NCBI GenBank assembly: GCA_013215945.1
Contig: JABSOM010000012.1
Span: 48,653 to 112,652 of the forward strand
DNA: 64,000 nt
Direction of reading: 5' to 3'
DNA from: Campylobacteraceae bacterium
GTDB lineage: Bacteria > Campylobacterota > Campylobacteria > Campylobacterales > Arcobacteraceae
The notes beneath the pieces are model-generated. The model was not told where the DNA came from. It searched no databases and worked only from the letters and a program-made list of their open reading frames with translations. This document shows positions 1 through 9,234 of this stretch, one piece after another. The position numbers and the translations under genes are program-made. Positions within the stretch are counted from its first letter, which is position 1. Every line of letters begins with the position of its first letter.

Positions 1-58
1 ATCCAATAAAAAATAGAGTAAAAAAGTAATCAGAACACATAAAAATAATATTTTGAAT

Positions 59-370
59 TTATACATAATAGGAAAAAACTTCATTTTTTTGTTCTCTTTG
101 ATTTTTTTGATACGATGAAAGAGAAAGTGCCGACACTTCATGTTTTTGTTCTGCTTCTTTTTCAAATAAGATATCCATTACATTTTTTGTCATTTGATTA
201 TTTTTATAACTATAATATAAAACAGTTTTTTCCTCTTTTGAATATATATCTTTTTCTTTTTCTACTTCTTTGATGCCAGGACTTTGTAAAACATCGCTAT
301 TTTCTTCCTTTGCATAACTTGGGAAAACATATCTTTTGGCTTCTACATTTATAATATTGTTAATGTGCAT
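59..370 (-). CDS. Hypothetical protein, 103 aa
   Basis: I do not recognise this protein. The ATG at 370 is chosen over an upstream in-frame start because AAGGAG lies six bases before it. The product begins MHINNIINVEAKRYVFPSY and is hydrophilic, rich in Lys, Glu and Ser, with no signal peptide or membrane segment. The middle part (KEVEKEKDIYSKEEK) is highly charged and probably helical. It reads away from the efflux operon across a 375-base gap. It could be a short cytoplasmic accessory protein. The good ribosome binding site argues that it is real; the function is unknown. Confidence 0.55.
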   Translation of the reverse strand: MHINNIINVEAKRYVFPSYAKEENSDVLQSPGIKEVEKEKDIYSKEEKTVLYYSYKNNQMTKNVMDILFEKEAEQKHEVSALSLSSYQKNQREQKNEVFSYYV

Positions 371-745
371 GTATACTCCTTGTTCTCTAGTATAAAGACA
401 AAAAGTGTTCAAAGGGTGTGGAAATAAAATACTTTAAGATAAAGGAAATGAATAATGAAAAAATCACTTATTATAGATAAAGAGTTTTTTTAATCTGCCT
501 GTGTTTAAAGAGAAAAATTTTGTGAGTTGTAGAAGTAAAATCATATTAAAAGGCTTTCTTTAAAGCATAAAACTAGTATTATTGTTTCTTACAGCATGTA
601 AAATAACTTTATAGTATACTAAATTGTTTAAATATTTACGTTTATTCTACTTATTTACCTTTTTTCTTGTAAAATACATAACAATTATAAAACCAAATTG
701 ACACTTTATTATCTTAATATGATTCATACCAATAAGGAAGTTCTA
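371..745. other. Intergenic region between divergent genes
   Basis: This A/T-rich stretch separates the small unknown gene from the divergent efflux operon. Apart from the minus-strand -10 box at 389-394 and the AAGGAAG ribosome binding site just before 746, I see no gene, repeat or strong hairpin. It probably carries both promoters and possibly the operator of an efflux regulator, but no TetR or MarR gene is adjacent. Confidence 0.5.
389..394 (-). promoter_or_regulatory. Putative -10 box for the 59-370 gene
   Basis: On the minus strand the sequence TATACT lies about 19 bases before the start codon at 370, which would give a short leader carrying the AAGGAG site. No convincing -35 box is visible at the right spacing, which is common in Campylobacterota. 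Confidence 0.35.
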
Positions 746-1876
746 ATGACAACAAAATATATTTTAACAATGACTTTACTCTCTACTCTTGTTTTTTTTC
801 AGGCCTGCTCAGATAAAGAAGAAAAAAAAGTAGAAGTAATAAAAAAAACAACACAGGTCAATATTAATACCATAAAAAAACAAAACTATGCTATTTGGGT
901 TAATTTCTCAGGAAAAACACAAGCCTCTAAAAATGTTTCCATTACAGCAAAAGTACAAGGAGAATTAAAAAAAATACTTTTTACTCCTGGCTCAAAAATT
1001 ACCCAAGGGCAAGCCTTATTCCAAGTTGATGACAGCGAATATAAAATTACCTTATTGCAAAAAGAAGCCACACTTAATAAAAACAAAGCCTCTTTGAAAT
1101 TGGCACTTGCTAATGTCAACAGATACAAACCTTTAGTACAAAAAGAACTGGCTCCCAAAGAAAAACTGGATGAATTAATAGCAGTCAAAGAACAACTGCA
1201 AGCCCAAATTACTGCGGATAAAGCCATTATTAAACAAGCAAAATTGGATCTTGAATATACTATTATTAAAGCTCCCATAAAAGGAAGTATAGGAAAAGCT
1301 CTTTTAGATATAGGGAATATGATTAATACAAATACTGTTTTAGCCAATATTGTTCAAAGCGATGTTCTTTATGTAAACTTTAATCCAAGTGCCAATGAAG
1401 TTTCTTTAATTAAAAAATACAAAGCAGAAAAATATCCTAAGATAAAAGTCATTCCACAAAATGCCAATAAAAATTTGGAACTGTATGGAAAATTAGATTT
1501 TATTGATACTATTAGCAATGAAAGTACGGGAACAGTTGCTTTAAGAGCCAGTATTAATAATACAGACAATATTTTATTTCCAGGAACATTTGTGGATATA
1601 AAACTATTTATAAGTGATAAGATTCCTTTTATTGCACTTTCTCCAAAAGTAATATCAAGAAACCAATTGGGAGCTTATGTTTATATAGTGAATGAAGAAA
1701 ACAGCATTGAAATCAGACAACTGGAAATCACTTATTCAAACAAAGACTTAGTTATTATAAAAAAAGGATTAAAAGAAGGAGATAAGGTCATTATAAGTGC
1801 TATTAACAAATTAAAAATAGCACAAAAAGTAGAAGGAATAGAGCGTCCGAATTCTATTGATATAAAAGGCTTATAA
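746..1876 (+). CDS. RND efflux periplasmic adaptor (HlyD/AcrA family), lipoprotein
   Basis: This is the membrane fusion protein of a tripartite efflux pump. It links the inner-membrane RND pump to the outer-membrane channel. The start at 746 is preferred over an upstream in-frame ATG at 698 because AAGGAAG precedes it. It then gives a clean lipoprotein signal with lipobox LVFFQAC, so the mature protein is probably anchored by the Cys. The N-terminal barrel and lipoyl-like half motif (VSITAKVQGELKKI), a long coiled-coil hairpin (about residues 85-165) and the second half (IIKAPIKGSIGKALLDIG) follow in the order usual for AcrA/MexA. At 376 aa it has family length. Its stop overlaps the pump start as TAATG, so the two are translationally coupled. 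Substrates cannot be told from sequence. Confidence 0.93.
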   Translation: MTTKYILTMTLLSTLVFFQACSDKEEKKVEVIKKTTQVNINTIKKQNYAIWVNFSGKTQASKNVSITAKVQGELKKILFTPGSKITQGQALFQVDDSEYKITLLQKEATLNKNKASLKLALANVNRYKPLVQKELAPKEKLDELIAVKEQLQAQITADKAIIKQAKLDLEYTIIKAPIKGSIGKALLDIGNMINTNTVLANIVQSDVLYVNFNPSANEVSLIKKYKAEKYPKIKVIPQNANKNLELYGKLDFIDTISNESTGTVALRASINNTDNILFPGTFVDIKLFISDKIPFIALSPKVISRNQLGAYVYIVNEENSIEIRQLEITYSNKDLVIIKKGLKEGDKVIISAINKLKIAQKVEGIERPNSIDIKGL

Positions 1877-4800
1877 TGTTTTCAATATTTTTTATCAAAC
1901 GTCCAATTTTTGCAAAAGTAATTGCTATTTTCATTATTTTGATTGGTTTAATTGCTTTAAACATATTGCCAGTAGCTCAGTTTCCAGAGATTTCACCTCC
2001 TTCCATTTCAGTTAAAGCCTCTTATACAGGGGGAAGTGCCAAAAGTGTAGAAAGTTTTGTTACTTCTCCTTTGGAGCAACAACTCAATGGTTTAGAAGGT
2101 TTGATTTATATGGATTCAATCTCTTCTTCTGATGGAAGTTCCAATATTAATTTATATTTTGAATCCGGTTATGACTTAAATACAGCAGCCATTGATGTTC
2201 AAAACAGAGTAGCTTTAGCCCTTCCCTCTTTGCCTGAAAGTGTCAAACAACAAGGGGTAATTACCAAAAAAAAATCAACCTCAATGTTACAAATTTTAAC
2301 CCTATCCTCTTCGAATGAGGATCATGATGCTTTATTTTTATCCAATTTTGCAAGCCTTAATATCATTGAAGAACTCAAAAGAATCAAAGGAGTAGGAGAT
2401 GTGCAAAACTTAGGAGAGAAAAAATATTCTATGAGAATTTGGATTAATCCCAATATTTTGTCCAACTTAAAACTTAGCGTAAATGATGTAAGTGCTGCTA
2501 TTAAAGCTCAAAATTTGCAAGCAGCTTTAGGAAGTATTGGAGCCAGTCCCAATGATTCTAATGCCAAGTTTCAATATTCTCTTGTTTCTAAGAGCAAACT
2601 AAACACCGTTGAAGAATTTGAAAACATAATTGTAAAACAAAATGAAGATGGCTCTCAAATAAAACTTAAAGATATTGCAAACATTGAATTAGGAGCTGAA
2701 ACCTACTCATGGGATGCAAGATTAAACAATAAAGATGCAGCCATGCTTGGTATTTATCAATTGCCTGGCTCAAATGCCTTGGAACTTGCAAAAAATATTC
2801 AAGAGGTTTTAAAAAAAGTTGAAAAAACCTTTCCTCCTGGTCTTAAAATAAAAGCCACTTATGATACAACTAAGTTTGTTGAAGCATCTATTAAAGAAGT
2901 GGTTATTACTTTATTTCAAGCCTTGGTTTTAGTTTTATTAGTTGTATACTTCTTTTTACAATCGTTTAGAACCACTATTATTCCAGCCATTGCCATTCCA
3001 GTTTCTTTAGTAGGAACATTTGCTCTTCTTTTGGCTATGAATTTTTCAATCAATACACTCACTCTTTTTGGTTTAATTCTAGCAATTGGAATTGTAGTAG
3101 ATGATGCAATTATTGTGGTTGAAAATGTTGAAGCAAACTTAGAAAAAAATCCTGATATTTCTTTAAAAGAAGCCACAACAAAAGCAATGAAAGAAGTATT
3201 TGCACCTATTATATCTACAACGCTTGTTTTATTAGCTGTTTTTATTCCTGTCACTTTTATTCCAGGAATCTCAGGAACGCTGTATCAACAATTTGCAACC
3301 ACTATCGCTTTTGCAGTAATTATCTCATCATTGAATGCTTTGACCTTATCGCCTGCTTTATGTGCGACTGTCCTCAAAAGGAAAAGAGAAGATCAAGAAA
3401 AAAATGCTGTTTTTAAAGCTTTTGATAAAGCACTTGAAGCACTAAAAGTACGTTATGAAAAAATCTTAAGAAAATTAATTCAACACTGGATTAGCATTGC
3501 AGTTATTTATGTTTTATTATTAGGCGCAACTTTTATGGCTTTTAAAATTCTGCCTACTGGTTTTATTCCCAATGAAGATCAAGGTACATTATTGGCATCT
3601 ATAAGTCTTGAAGCAGGAACAACACTAAAAACAACCAATGAAGTAACCAAAAAAGTAAGTGCTATTATACAAAATACAAAAGGCGTTTCTGATGTTCTAA
3701 GTATTCCAGGTTTTTCTGTTATTTCAGGCGCAATTGATTCATCTACGGCTACATTATTTATTGTTTTAGACGATTGGGAAAAAAGAAAAACCATTCAAAC
3801 ATCTATTAATGGTATTATTAGCTCTATCAATCAAGAAACGCAAAGTATTGACAATGCTAAGGTGAGAGTTTTTAATATGCCTTCTATCCCTGGTATTTCA
3901 GCAGTAGGAGGTTTTGAATTAAAACTTCAAAACATACAAAATATTCCTTTACTTGATTTTGAGAACCATGCAAAAGAATTTATACAGAAATTAAATCAAG
4001 AAAATACCATAATGATGGCCTATACCACATTTAATTCCAAATATCCACAACTTTTTATTGATGTAAACAGAGATAAAGTGGCTGCTTTAAATATTAAATT
4101 ATCCGATGTATTTGCTGTATTACAGTCTTATTTAGGTTCTTTATATGTCAATGATTTTTCTAAATTTGGAAAATCTTATCGAGTTTTTATCCAAGCACAG
4201 CAAGAATACAGAGACAATAAAAATGATATTTCACGTTTTTTTGTTAAAAACAAAAATGGGGAACTAATACCCTTAAGTGCCATTTTAAGTATCAAAGAAA
4301 TAGTAGGTGCAAACAGTATTACGCATTTTAACTCTTACCAAAGTATTTCGGTTAACGGTATACATAATATTAAAGAAGGTTTTAGTTCCTCTGATGCTCT
4401 AAGAAGTATAGAAAACATTGCTAAAAGCCTTCCTTCAAGTATGTCTTATTCTTTTTCAGGCTTAAGTTTACAAGAAAAAGAAGCAGGAAATGCGGCAATG
4501 TATATTTTTGCTTTATCTATTTTTATCGTATTTTTATTTTTAGCAGCACAATATGAATCATGGTTGATGCCCTTAATGATAATGTTACCTATTCCTATTG
4601 TAATGTTAGGCGCGTTAGGTGCAAATATGATGGCAGGTCTTTTAAACAATACCTATACACAAATTGGACTGGTCCTTCTAATAGCCATGTCCTGCAAAAA
4701 CTCTATTCTAATTGTAGAGTTTGCAAAAGAGTTAAGAGATCAAGGAGAGAGTATTGTAGATGCAGCTATAAAAGCTTCTATTTTACGTATGAGAGCTATT

Positions 4801-5019
4801 TTAATGACTATTTTTTCTTTTCTTCTGGGTATTTTACCTCTTGTTTTTGCAAGCGGCGCAGGGGCAGCAGCTAGAGCCTCTTTAGGAACAGCTGTTTTTG
4901 GAGGAATGTTAGTATCAAGCATATTAACGTTTATTTTAAGTCCCGTATTATTTGTTGTTTTACAAAGATTAAGAGAAAAGAAAAAAATGAAAAAGGAAAA
5001 AAACAATGAAAGTATTTAG
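1876..5019 (+). CDS. RND multidrug efflux pump, inner-membrane subunit (AcrB/MexB-like, HAE1 family)
   Basis: A 1047-residue proton-driven efflux transporter of normal family length. The first helix (IFAKVIAIFIILIGLIAL), two large periplasmic loops and two sets of membrane helices are visible. The conserved proton-relay pair appears in helix 4 as IGIVVDDAIIVVEN, and the later segment LLIAMSCKNSILIVEFAKELR corresponds to the helix 10 region of AcrB. The C terminus ends in a Lys-rich cytoplasmic tail (LREKKKMKKEKNN). It sits between the adaptor (1-base overlap) and the TolC-like gene (14-base overlap), so the three form one operon. The hydrophobic and amphiphilic efflux (HAE1) subfamily fits better than the heavy-metal (CusA) one because the CusA methionine cluster is not evident. 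The drug range is unknown. Confidence 0.95.
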   Translation: MFSIFFIKRPIFAKVIAIFIILIGLIALNILPVAQFPEISPPSISVKASYTGGSAKSVESFVTSPLEQQLNGLEGLIYMDSISSSDGSSNINLYFESGYDLNTAAIDVQNRVALALPSLPESVKQQGVITKKKSTSMLQILTLSSSNEDHDALFLSNFASLNIIEELKRIKGVGDVQNLGEKKYSMRIWINPNILSNLKLSVNDVSAAIKAQNLQAALGSIGASPNDSNAKFQYSLVSKSKLNTVEEFENIIVKQNEDGSQIKLKDIANIELGAETYSWDARLNNKDAAMLGIYQLPGSNALELAKNIQEVLKKVEKTFPPGLKIKATYDTTKFVEASIKEVVITLFQALVLVLLVVYFFLQSFRTTIIPAIAIPVSLVGTFALLLAMNFSINTLTLFGLILAIGIVVDDAIIVVENVEANLEKNPDISLKEATTKAMKEVFAPIISTTLVLLAVFIPVTFIPGISGTLYQQFATTIAFAVIISSLNALTLSPALCATVLKRKREDQEKNAVFKAFDKALEALKVRYEKILRKLIQHWISIAVIYVLLLGATFMAFKILPTGFIPNEDQGTLLASISLEAGTTLKTTNEVTKKVSAIIQNTKGVSDVLSIPGFSVISGAIDSSTATLFIVLDDWEKRKTIQTSINGIISSINQETQSIDNAKVRVFNMPSIPGISAVGGFELKLQNIQNIPLLDFENHAKEFIQKLNQENTIMMAYTTFNSKYPQLFIDVNRDKVAALNIKLSDVFAVLQSYLGSLYVNDFSKFGKSYRVFIQAQQEYRDNKNDISRFFVKNKNGELIPLSAILSIKEIVGANSITHFNSYQSISVNGIHNIKEGFSSSDALRSIENIAKSLPSSMSYSFSGLSLQEKEAGNAAMYIFALSIFIVFLFLAAQYESWLMPLMIMLPIPIVMLGALGANMMAGLLNNTYTQIGLVLLIAMSCKNSILIVEFAKELRDQGESIVDAAIKASILRMRAILMTIFSFLLGILPLVFASGAGAAARASLGTAVFGGMLVSSILTFILSPVLFVVLQRLREKKKMKKEKNNESI

Positions 5020-6289
5020 TTTTATTCTATTATCAAGTTTGAGTTTACAAGCAAGTACAAGCCTTGATTTGCAGGCTTTACTTGAACTGGCATTAAAAAA
5101 CAATCCTTCTGTTCAAATACAAAAATATATTAAAGAAGAACAATACGCCAATATTACAAGTACAAAAGCTGCATATTTACCTACACTAAGTGCCAATGCA
5201 GATCTTAGTTCTTATGATATAAAACAAGCTTCATCTGCTGTCAAAGATAAGAGCGTAAAAACATACTCTCTTATAGCCAAACAACTTATTTATGATTTTG
5301 GAAAAACATCTTATAGTATAAAAGCAAGTAAAAGTAATTATAATGCGTCCAAAGAAAAAGTATTAAGCATTGTTTCTAAAGTTAGTTTTGATGTCAAAAA
5401 AGCGTACTTCAGTATTTTAAAGAATTATGAACTGATTAAAGTAGCGCAACAATCTGTTGACATAGATGCCCAACAATTGTATAGAATACAAGAGTATGTA
5501 AATGCAGGAATAAAAAGTAAAATTGATATTTCAAATGCTAAACTTTCTTTATCCACATCAAAACTGGACTTAATAAAAGCAAACTTTGCATTAAAACAAG
5601 CCTACAATAGTTTGATTTCTCTCTTAGGTACAAAAGAAAAATATCTTATAAAAGAAGAAAAACGCGATATTAAAGACTTAAGTAAAAAGATTGCCCCTCC
5701 TTTACAAGACCTAGAATATTATTTGGCTCAAGGCTTAAAAAACAGATATGAACTTAAAATGTATGAATACTTAATTCAAGGAAATAAAGATGCCTTAAGC
5801 AGTAGCAATGCAGAGTTTTTTCCAAAAGTAAATATACAAGCATCTTATAATAATACCCTCTCCCACGAACAATTTTTAGACAAAGAACAAAATATTGTAG
5901 GAGTTTACCTTTCATGGGATCTTTTCACAGGTTTTTCTTCTAAAGCCAAAGTACTTAAAAATAAAAGTGCACTCAATCAAAATAAAGAAAAAAGAGTACA
6001 AGAAGAATTGAAAATACAAGAAAATATAAGTGCAGCGTATATTTCATTATTGGAAAACTATGAGAGTACAAAACTTTCTTTAGAAAGCCTTGCTTTAGCA
6101 AAAGATAATCTGTATTTATCCCAAGAAAGATATAAAAATGGTTTAAATGATATTTATGAGTTAAACACCTCTAAAGTCCAGTTTACAAAAGCACTAAGCT
6201 CTTTGGTTGATATTTATTATTCCTATGAAATTTCAATTGCAAATTTAGAGTATGCTAGTTCTATTCTCTATAATAAAGGTCAAAAATGA
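5006..6289 (+). CDS. TolC-family outer-membrane efflux channel
   Basis: The third component of the efflux system. It begins with a signal peptide (MKVFSFILLSSLSLQAS), and the 427-residue product shows the internal duplication typical of TolC/OprM, with long amphipathic helices (about residues 55-210 and 265-420) and short strand-like segments. Characteristic stretches are LIAKQLIYDFGKTSYSI in the first half and VGVYLSWDLFTGFSSKAK in the second. AAAAAGG before the start and the 14-base overlap with the pump gene show co-translation. No lipobox is present, so it is a TolC-like rather than a lipidated OprM-like channel. A trimer spanning the outer membrane and periplasm is expected from the family. 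Confidence 0.92.
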   Translation: MKVFSFILLSSLSLQASTSLDLQALLELALKNNPSVQIQKYIKEEQYANITSTKAAYLPTLSANADLSSYDIKQASSAVKDKSVKTYSLIAKQLIYDFGKTSYSIKASKSNYNASKEKVLSIVSKVSFDVKKAYFSILKNYELIKVAQQSVDIDAQQLYRIQEYVNAGIKSKIDISNAKLSLSTSKLDLIKANFALKQAYNSLISLLGTKEKYLIKEEKRDIKDLSKKIAPPLQDLEYYLAQGLKNRYELKMYEYLIQGNKDALSSSNAEFFPKVNIQASYNNTLSHEQFLDKEQNIVGVYLSWDLFTGFSSKAKVLKNKSALNQNKEKRVQEELKIQENISAAYISLLENYESTKLSLESLALAKDNLYLSQERYKNGLNDIYELNTSKVQFTKALSSLVDIYYSYEISIANLEYASSILYNKGQK

Positions 6290-6355
6290 AATATGCACGC
6301 AGTAAACTCTGTTCTTTAAGAATAAAAGAAGTAAAGAAAGAAAATATTTAAGCCC

Positions 6356-7288
6356 ATGAAAAAAATATACTCCCTTCTCTTTCTTTCGTCTTTGCTTTTT
6401 GCCAATAATGATGTTTTAAGAGAAGCACAAGAACTGGAAAAACAAGGAAAATATAAAGAAGCAAATATTTTATACAAAAAGCTACTTCAAAAAGACAGCA
6501 TAACCAATAAACAAGTACAATTTTTTAATGAAAACATAGACAAAAGTGAAGATGAAGAAACAAATCAAAGTATTGAACAAGTGATTACTTCTTCTTTTGA
6601 TATTTATCCCTATAAAGACAATTATTTCCTGCCTTTTTCTTACGACTTAAAAAACAAGAAAGACAGAGAAAATATGGAGGCAAAATTTCAAATATCATTC
6701 AAAAAACCGATTTCATATAATTTTTTCTCTCTTAATGAAACCATTAATTTAGCTTATACTCAAACCTCATTTTGGCAGATATACAAAGAATCTGCCCCTT
6801 TTAGGGAAACAAACTACAAACCAGAACTTTATATTTTGTTTCCCTATAAAAACCTTGATCATACCTCTTTAAAAGCGTATAAACTTTCTTTAATGCATGA
6901 ATCCAATGGAAGAGAAGGGGAACAATCTCGGTCATGGAATAAAATATATGCAGAAGCTTATTTTCAAGTAGGAGATATGTTTATTAAACCGCAAGTTTGG
7001 TATAGAATTCCAGATTCTAAAGATGATAACCCTGATTTATATAAGTATTATGGTTATGGAGAAATGAATTTCTCTTATGTGTATCGACACAATATTCTAA
7101 AATTAAAACTAAGAAACAATTTTAAATTAAATAAAGAAAACAAAGGACTAATACAAATAGATTATTCTTTTGCTTTTAGAAAAAATGCTTTTGCTTATGT
7201 TCAACTGTCTTCTGGTTATGGGGAAAGTTTAATTGATTATGACAAAGAAATTAATAGAATCTCTGTTGGTATCTCTTTATCACGCTAG
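6356..7288 (+). CDS. pldA: Outer-membrane phospholipase A (PldA family)
   Basis: A Ca2+-dependent outer-membrane phospholipase that hydrolyses phospholipids misplaced in the outer leaflet. The active-site signature LMHESNGREGEQSRSWNK is intact. His181, Ser183 and Asn195 match the spacing of the E. coli OMPLA triad (His142, Ser144, Asn156), and Arg186 and Ser191 fall at the positions of calcium-site residues Arg147 and Ser152. A signal peptide (to about residue 16) is followed by a TPR-like helical pair (REAQELEKQGKYKEANILY) and then a beta barrel ending in aromatic-rich strands and a C-terminal Arg rather than Phe. The gene follows the efflux operon by 66 bases without a clear terminator between them, so it may be co-transcribed. 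Its stop nearly touches the convergent GntR gene. Confidence 0.92.
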   Translation: MKKIYSLLFLSSLLFANNDVLREAQELEKQGKYKEANILYKKLLQKDSITNKQVQFFNENIDKSEDEETNQSIEQVITSSFDIYPYKDNYFLPFSYDLKNKKDRENMEAKFQISFKKPISYNFFSLNETINLAYTQTSFWQIYKESAPFRETNYKPELYILFPYKNLDHTSLKAYKLSLMHESNGREGEQSRSWNKIYAEAYFQVGDMFIKPQVWYRIPDSKDDNPDLYKYYGYGEMNFSYVYRHNILKLKLRNNFKLNKENKGLIQIDYSFAFRKNAFAYVQLSSGYGESLIDYDKEINRISVGISLSR

Positions 7289-7289
7289 T

Positions 7290-7988
7290 TTATTCTTTAT
7301 CTAGTTCTTTATCTATTAAAGCAATAACACGTGTAAGATGCAAAGACATTAAGTTTTTTGCTTCTTCTTGATTTCTATTTTTAATGGCTTCTAAGATATC
7401 TGCATGATCTTTTATAGACTGTACATTTAAACTTGAAGTAACATTTTTTTGACATCGTACTCTATCAATATGCAAATTTATTTTTTCCAAAATAGTCCAA
7501 GCATCTAATAATTTTGCTGTTTTTGCAAGATGGAAATGAAAAGCCACATCGTATAGATAAAAATTTTGTATATCATCCTTATTAATTGCCACTTGTTGTT
7601 TTTGAAGCAAAGACTCTAAGATTAGGATATCGTCTTGTGTTACGTGTTTAATTGCTTCTCTAATAAGCATTAACTCTAAAGCTTCTCTTATAAGATAAGA
7701 ACTTCTTACTTTTTTTATATTAATAGGTAAAACATAGGTTTTACTTTGAGGCATAATACGAATAAGTTCATCTTGTTCTAAGCGTTTAAGAGCTTCACGT
7801 ACAGGACTTTTACTTACATTCAAAGTAAGTGAAATTTTTTTATCAGATAATATTACCATGGATTGCAAAATACCCTTTGTAATTAAATCCAATAAGAGTT
7901 TATATATCTGTTTTTGTAAATTTTTAGTTTTACTTAGTTTTGACGCTTGTAAGTGAGTTAAATAAACCTCGTCATGTATATACTGCAC
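7290..7988 (-). CDS. GntR-family transcriptional regulator, FadR/FCD type
   Basis: A 232-residue DNA-binding regulator. The N-terminal winged helix-turn-helix is clear (KISLTLNVSKSPVREALKRL followed by DELIRIMPQSKTYVLP). The C-terminal part is an all-helical FCD ligand domain with the expected acidic and His residues (LIREALELMLIREAIKHV, FLYDVAFHFHLAKTAK, IKDHADILEAI) that usually bind a metal and a small carboxylate. The start is GTG at 7988, preceded by AAGGAA. It faces the pldA gene and has no obvious operon partner. Members of this group often control transport or catabolism of organic acids; the target here cannot be read from sequence. Confidence 0.88.
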   Translation of the reverse strand: MQYIHDEVYLTHLQASKLSKTKNLQKQIYKLLLDLITKGILQSMVILSDKKISLTLNVSKSPVREALKRLEQDELIRIMPQSKTYVLPINIKKVRSSYLIREALELMLIREAIKHVTQDDILILESLLQKQQVAINKDDIQNFYLYDVAFHFHLAKTAKLLDAWTILEKINLHIDRVRCQKNVTSSLNVQSIKDHADILEAIKNRNQEEAKNLMSLHLTRVIALIDKELDKE

Positions 7989-8086
7989 CTTGTTCCTTTT
8001 AATCTTGAACTCGTATTATAACCAATTTAAAAAAACATCTTCTTATTTAAAAAATGATTATAGCTCTAAAATAAAAAGCGCTTTAG

Positions 8087-9127
8087 CTAGTAAATACTAA
8101 TAGAAAACTTTGTAATATAATAGCCTCCAAAAATAAGCCAAAGAAATAAAATACTAGATAGATAAAAAGGTTTAAGCCCTACATTTTTAAATTTAGAAAA
8201 ACTTGTTTCCATCCCCAGTGCGCACATACTCATTGTTAAAACAAAAGTATCTACTTCATTAATGGCGTATACAAAAGTAGAAGGTAATAAATCTAAAGAA
8301 TTAAAACCTGCTACTAAAATAAAACAAAGGGCAAACCAAGGAATAAAAAGAGGTGTTTTATTTGTAACGCTACTTGTTTTATTTTTTAAAAACAAAGCTA
8401 AAATTATTAAAAAAGGCGCAAGCATCATTACACGAATCATTTTAACAATAACAGCATCGTTTGAAACATCTTGGCTTATTGCATTTCCTGCAGCCACTAC
8501 ATTTGCTACTTCATGTAAAGTAGCGCCAATATAAATACCTATCTCACTTTCATCCAAAGAAATAAATCCTATTTTATATAAAAAGGGGTATAAAAACATT
8601 AAAGTACTTCCAAAAACAACAACTGAAGATACGGCAATTGCTGTTTTATACGCTTCACTTTTTAAAACAGATTCTGTAGCTAATACAGCTGCGGCTCCAC
8701 AAATAGAGCTTCCTGCTGCTATTAGGATAGTAGTATGTGCATCTAATTTCAAAAGTTTCACTCCTATAAAATAACCAAGAGTAAATGTCATTGTTACAAT
8801 TAAAACACCAGCTACAAAACCAGATAATCCCAATTCAAAAATACTTTGATAAGTGATTCTAAATCCATAAAATACAATAGCAATTTTTAAAAGTTTTTTT
8901 GTTGAAAAAATTATTCCTATGGAATATTTTTGAGGTAAATATACTCCAAGGGTATTTCCATATACAATTCCTAGTATTATTCCAATAATAAGAGGACTAA
9001 GCCCAAGACTTTGAATATAAGGAATTTTTGAAAGTACAGTAGAAACAATAGCAAAAGAAGCCACCAAGATTATTCCATAAAATATTTTGGGAAGAACCTG
9101 TTTTTTTAAGATTCCACTTTTTTCCAT
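8087..9127 (-). CDS. YeiH-family putative sulfate exporter (UPF0324)
   Basis: A 346-residue inner-membrane protein with about ten hydrophobic segments. Family-typical stretches include LSPLIIGIILGIVYGN, FYGFRITYQSIFELG, AAGSSICGAAAVLATESVLK and IGATLHEVANVVAAGNAIS. The GSSICGAAA motif is diagnostic of the YeiH group. The in vivo substrate is not firmly established for the family; sulfonate or sulfite-related anions are the usual proposal. The divergently transcribed LysR regulator 107 bases away mirrors the E. coli yeiE-yeiH arrangement, where YeiE responds to sulfite. I infer that the regulator controls this exporter. TCCTTT on the plus strand just upstream corresponds to a good ribosome binding site. 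Confidence 0.87.
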   Translation of the reverse strand: MEKSGILKKQVLPKIFYGIILVASFAIVSTVLSKIPYIQSLGLSPLIIGIILGIVYGNTLGVYLPQKYSIGIIFSTKKLLKIAIVFYGFRITYQSIFELGLSGFVAGVLIVTMTFTLGYFIGVKLLKLDAHTTILIAAGSSICGAAAVLATESVLKSEAYKTAIAVSSVVVFGSTLMFLYPFLYKIGFISLDESEIGIYIGATLHEVANVVAAGNAISQDVSNDAVIVKMIRVMMLAPFLIILALFLKNKTSSVTNKTPLFIPWFALCFILVAGFNSLDLLPSTFVYAINEVDTFVLTMSMCALGMETSFSKFKNVGLKPFYLSSILFLWLIFGGYYITKFSISIY

Positions 9128-9188
9128 AGTTTATCCTTTTGCCTTATTAATATTTACAATTCTATAACAAATCATTTAATAAGTAAAA

Positions 9189-9206
9189 TATATTAAATTT
9201 AATATA
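9189..9206. promoter_or_regulatory. 18-base perfect palindrome, candidate LysR operator
   Basis: TATATTAAATTTAATATA is a perfect palindrome in the 107-base space between the divergent yeiH-type and lysR-type genes. LysR boxes are interrupted A/T-rich palindromes placed in exactly this kind of region. Random A/T-rich sequence can also be palindromic, so this is a candidate only. Confidence 0.45.
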
Positions 9207-9234
9207 ATGATATATAAAATCAATAAGGAATAAA

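Noticed and set aside
886..1347. Minus-strand frame of 153 codons inside the adaptor gene
   Set aside because: It is antisense to a well supported gene and shows no family features or ribosome binding site.
2916..3254. Minus-strand frame of 112 codons inside the RND pump gene
   Set aside because: Antisense to conserved transmembrane coding sequence; no independent support.
4560..4874. Plus-strand frame of 104 codons inside the pump gene
   Set aside because: Out of frame with conserved pump helices, with unusual Arg- and Cys-rich composition; a shadow.
8262..8534. Plus-strand frame of 90 codons inside the YeiH-type gene
   Set aside because: Antisense to a conserved membrane protein gene and lacking a ribosome binding site.
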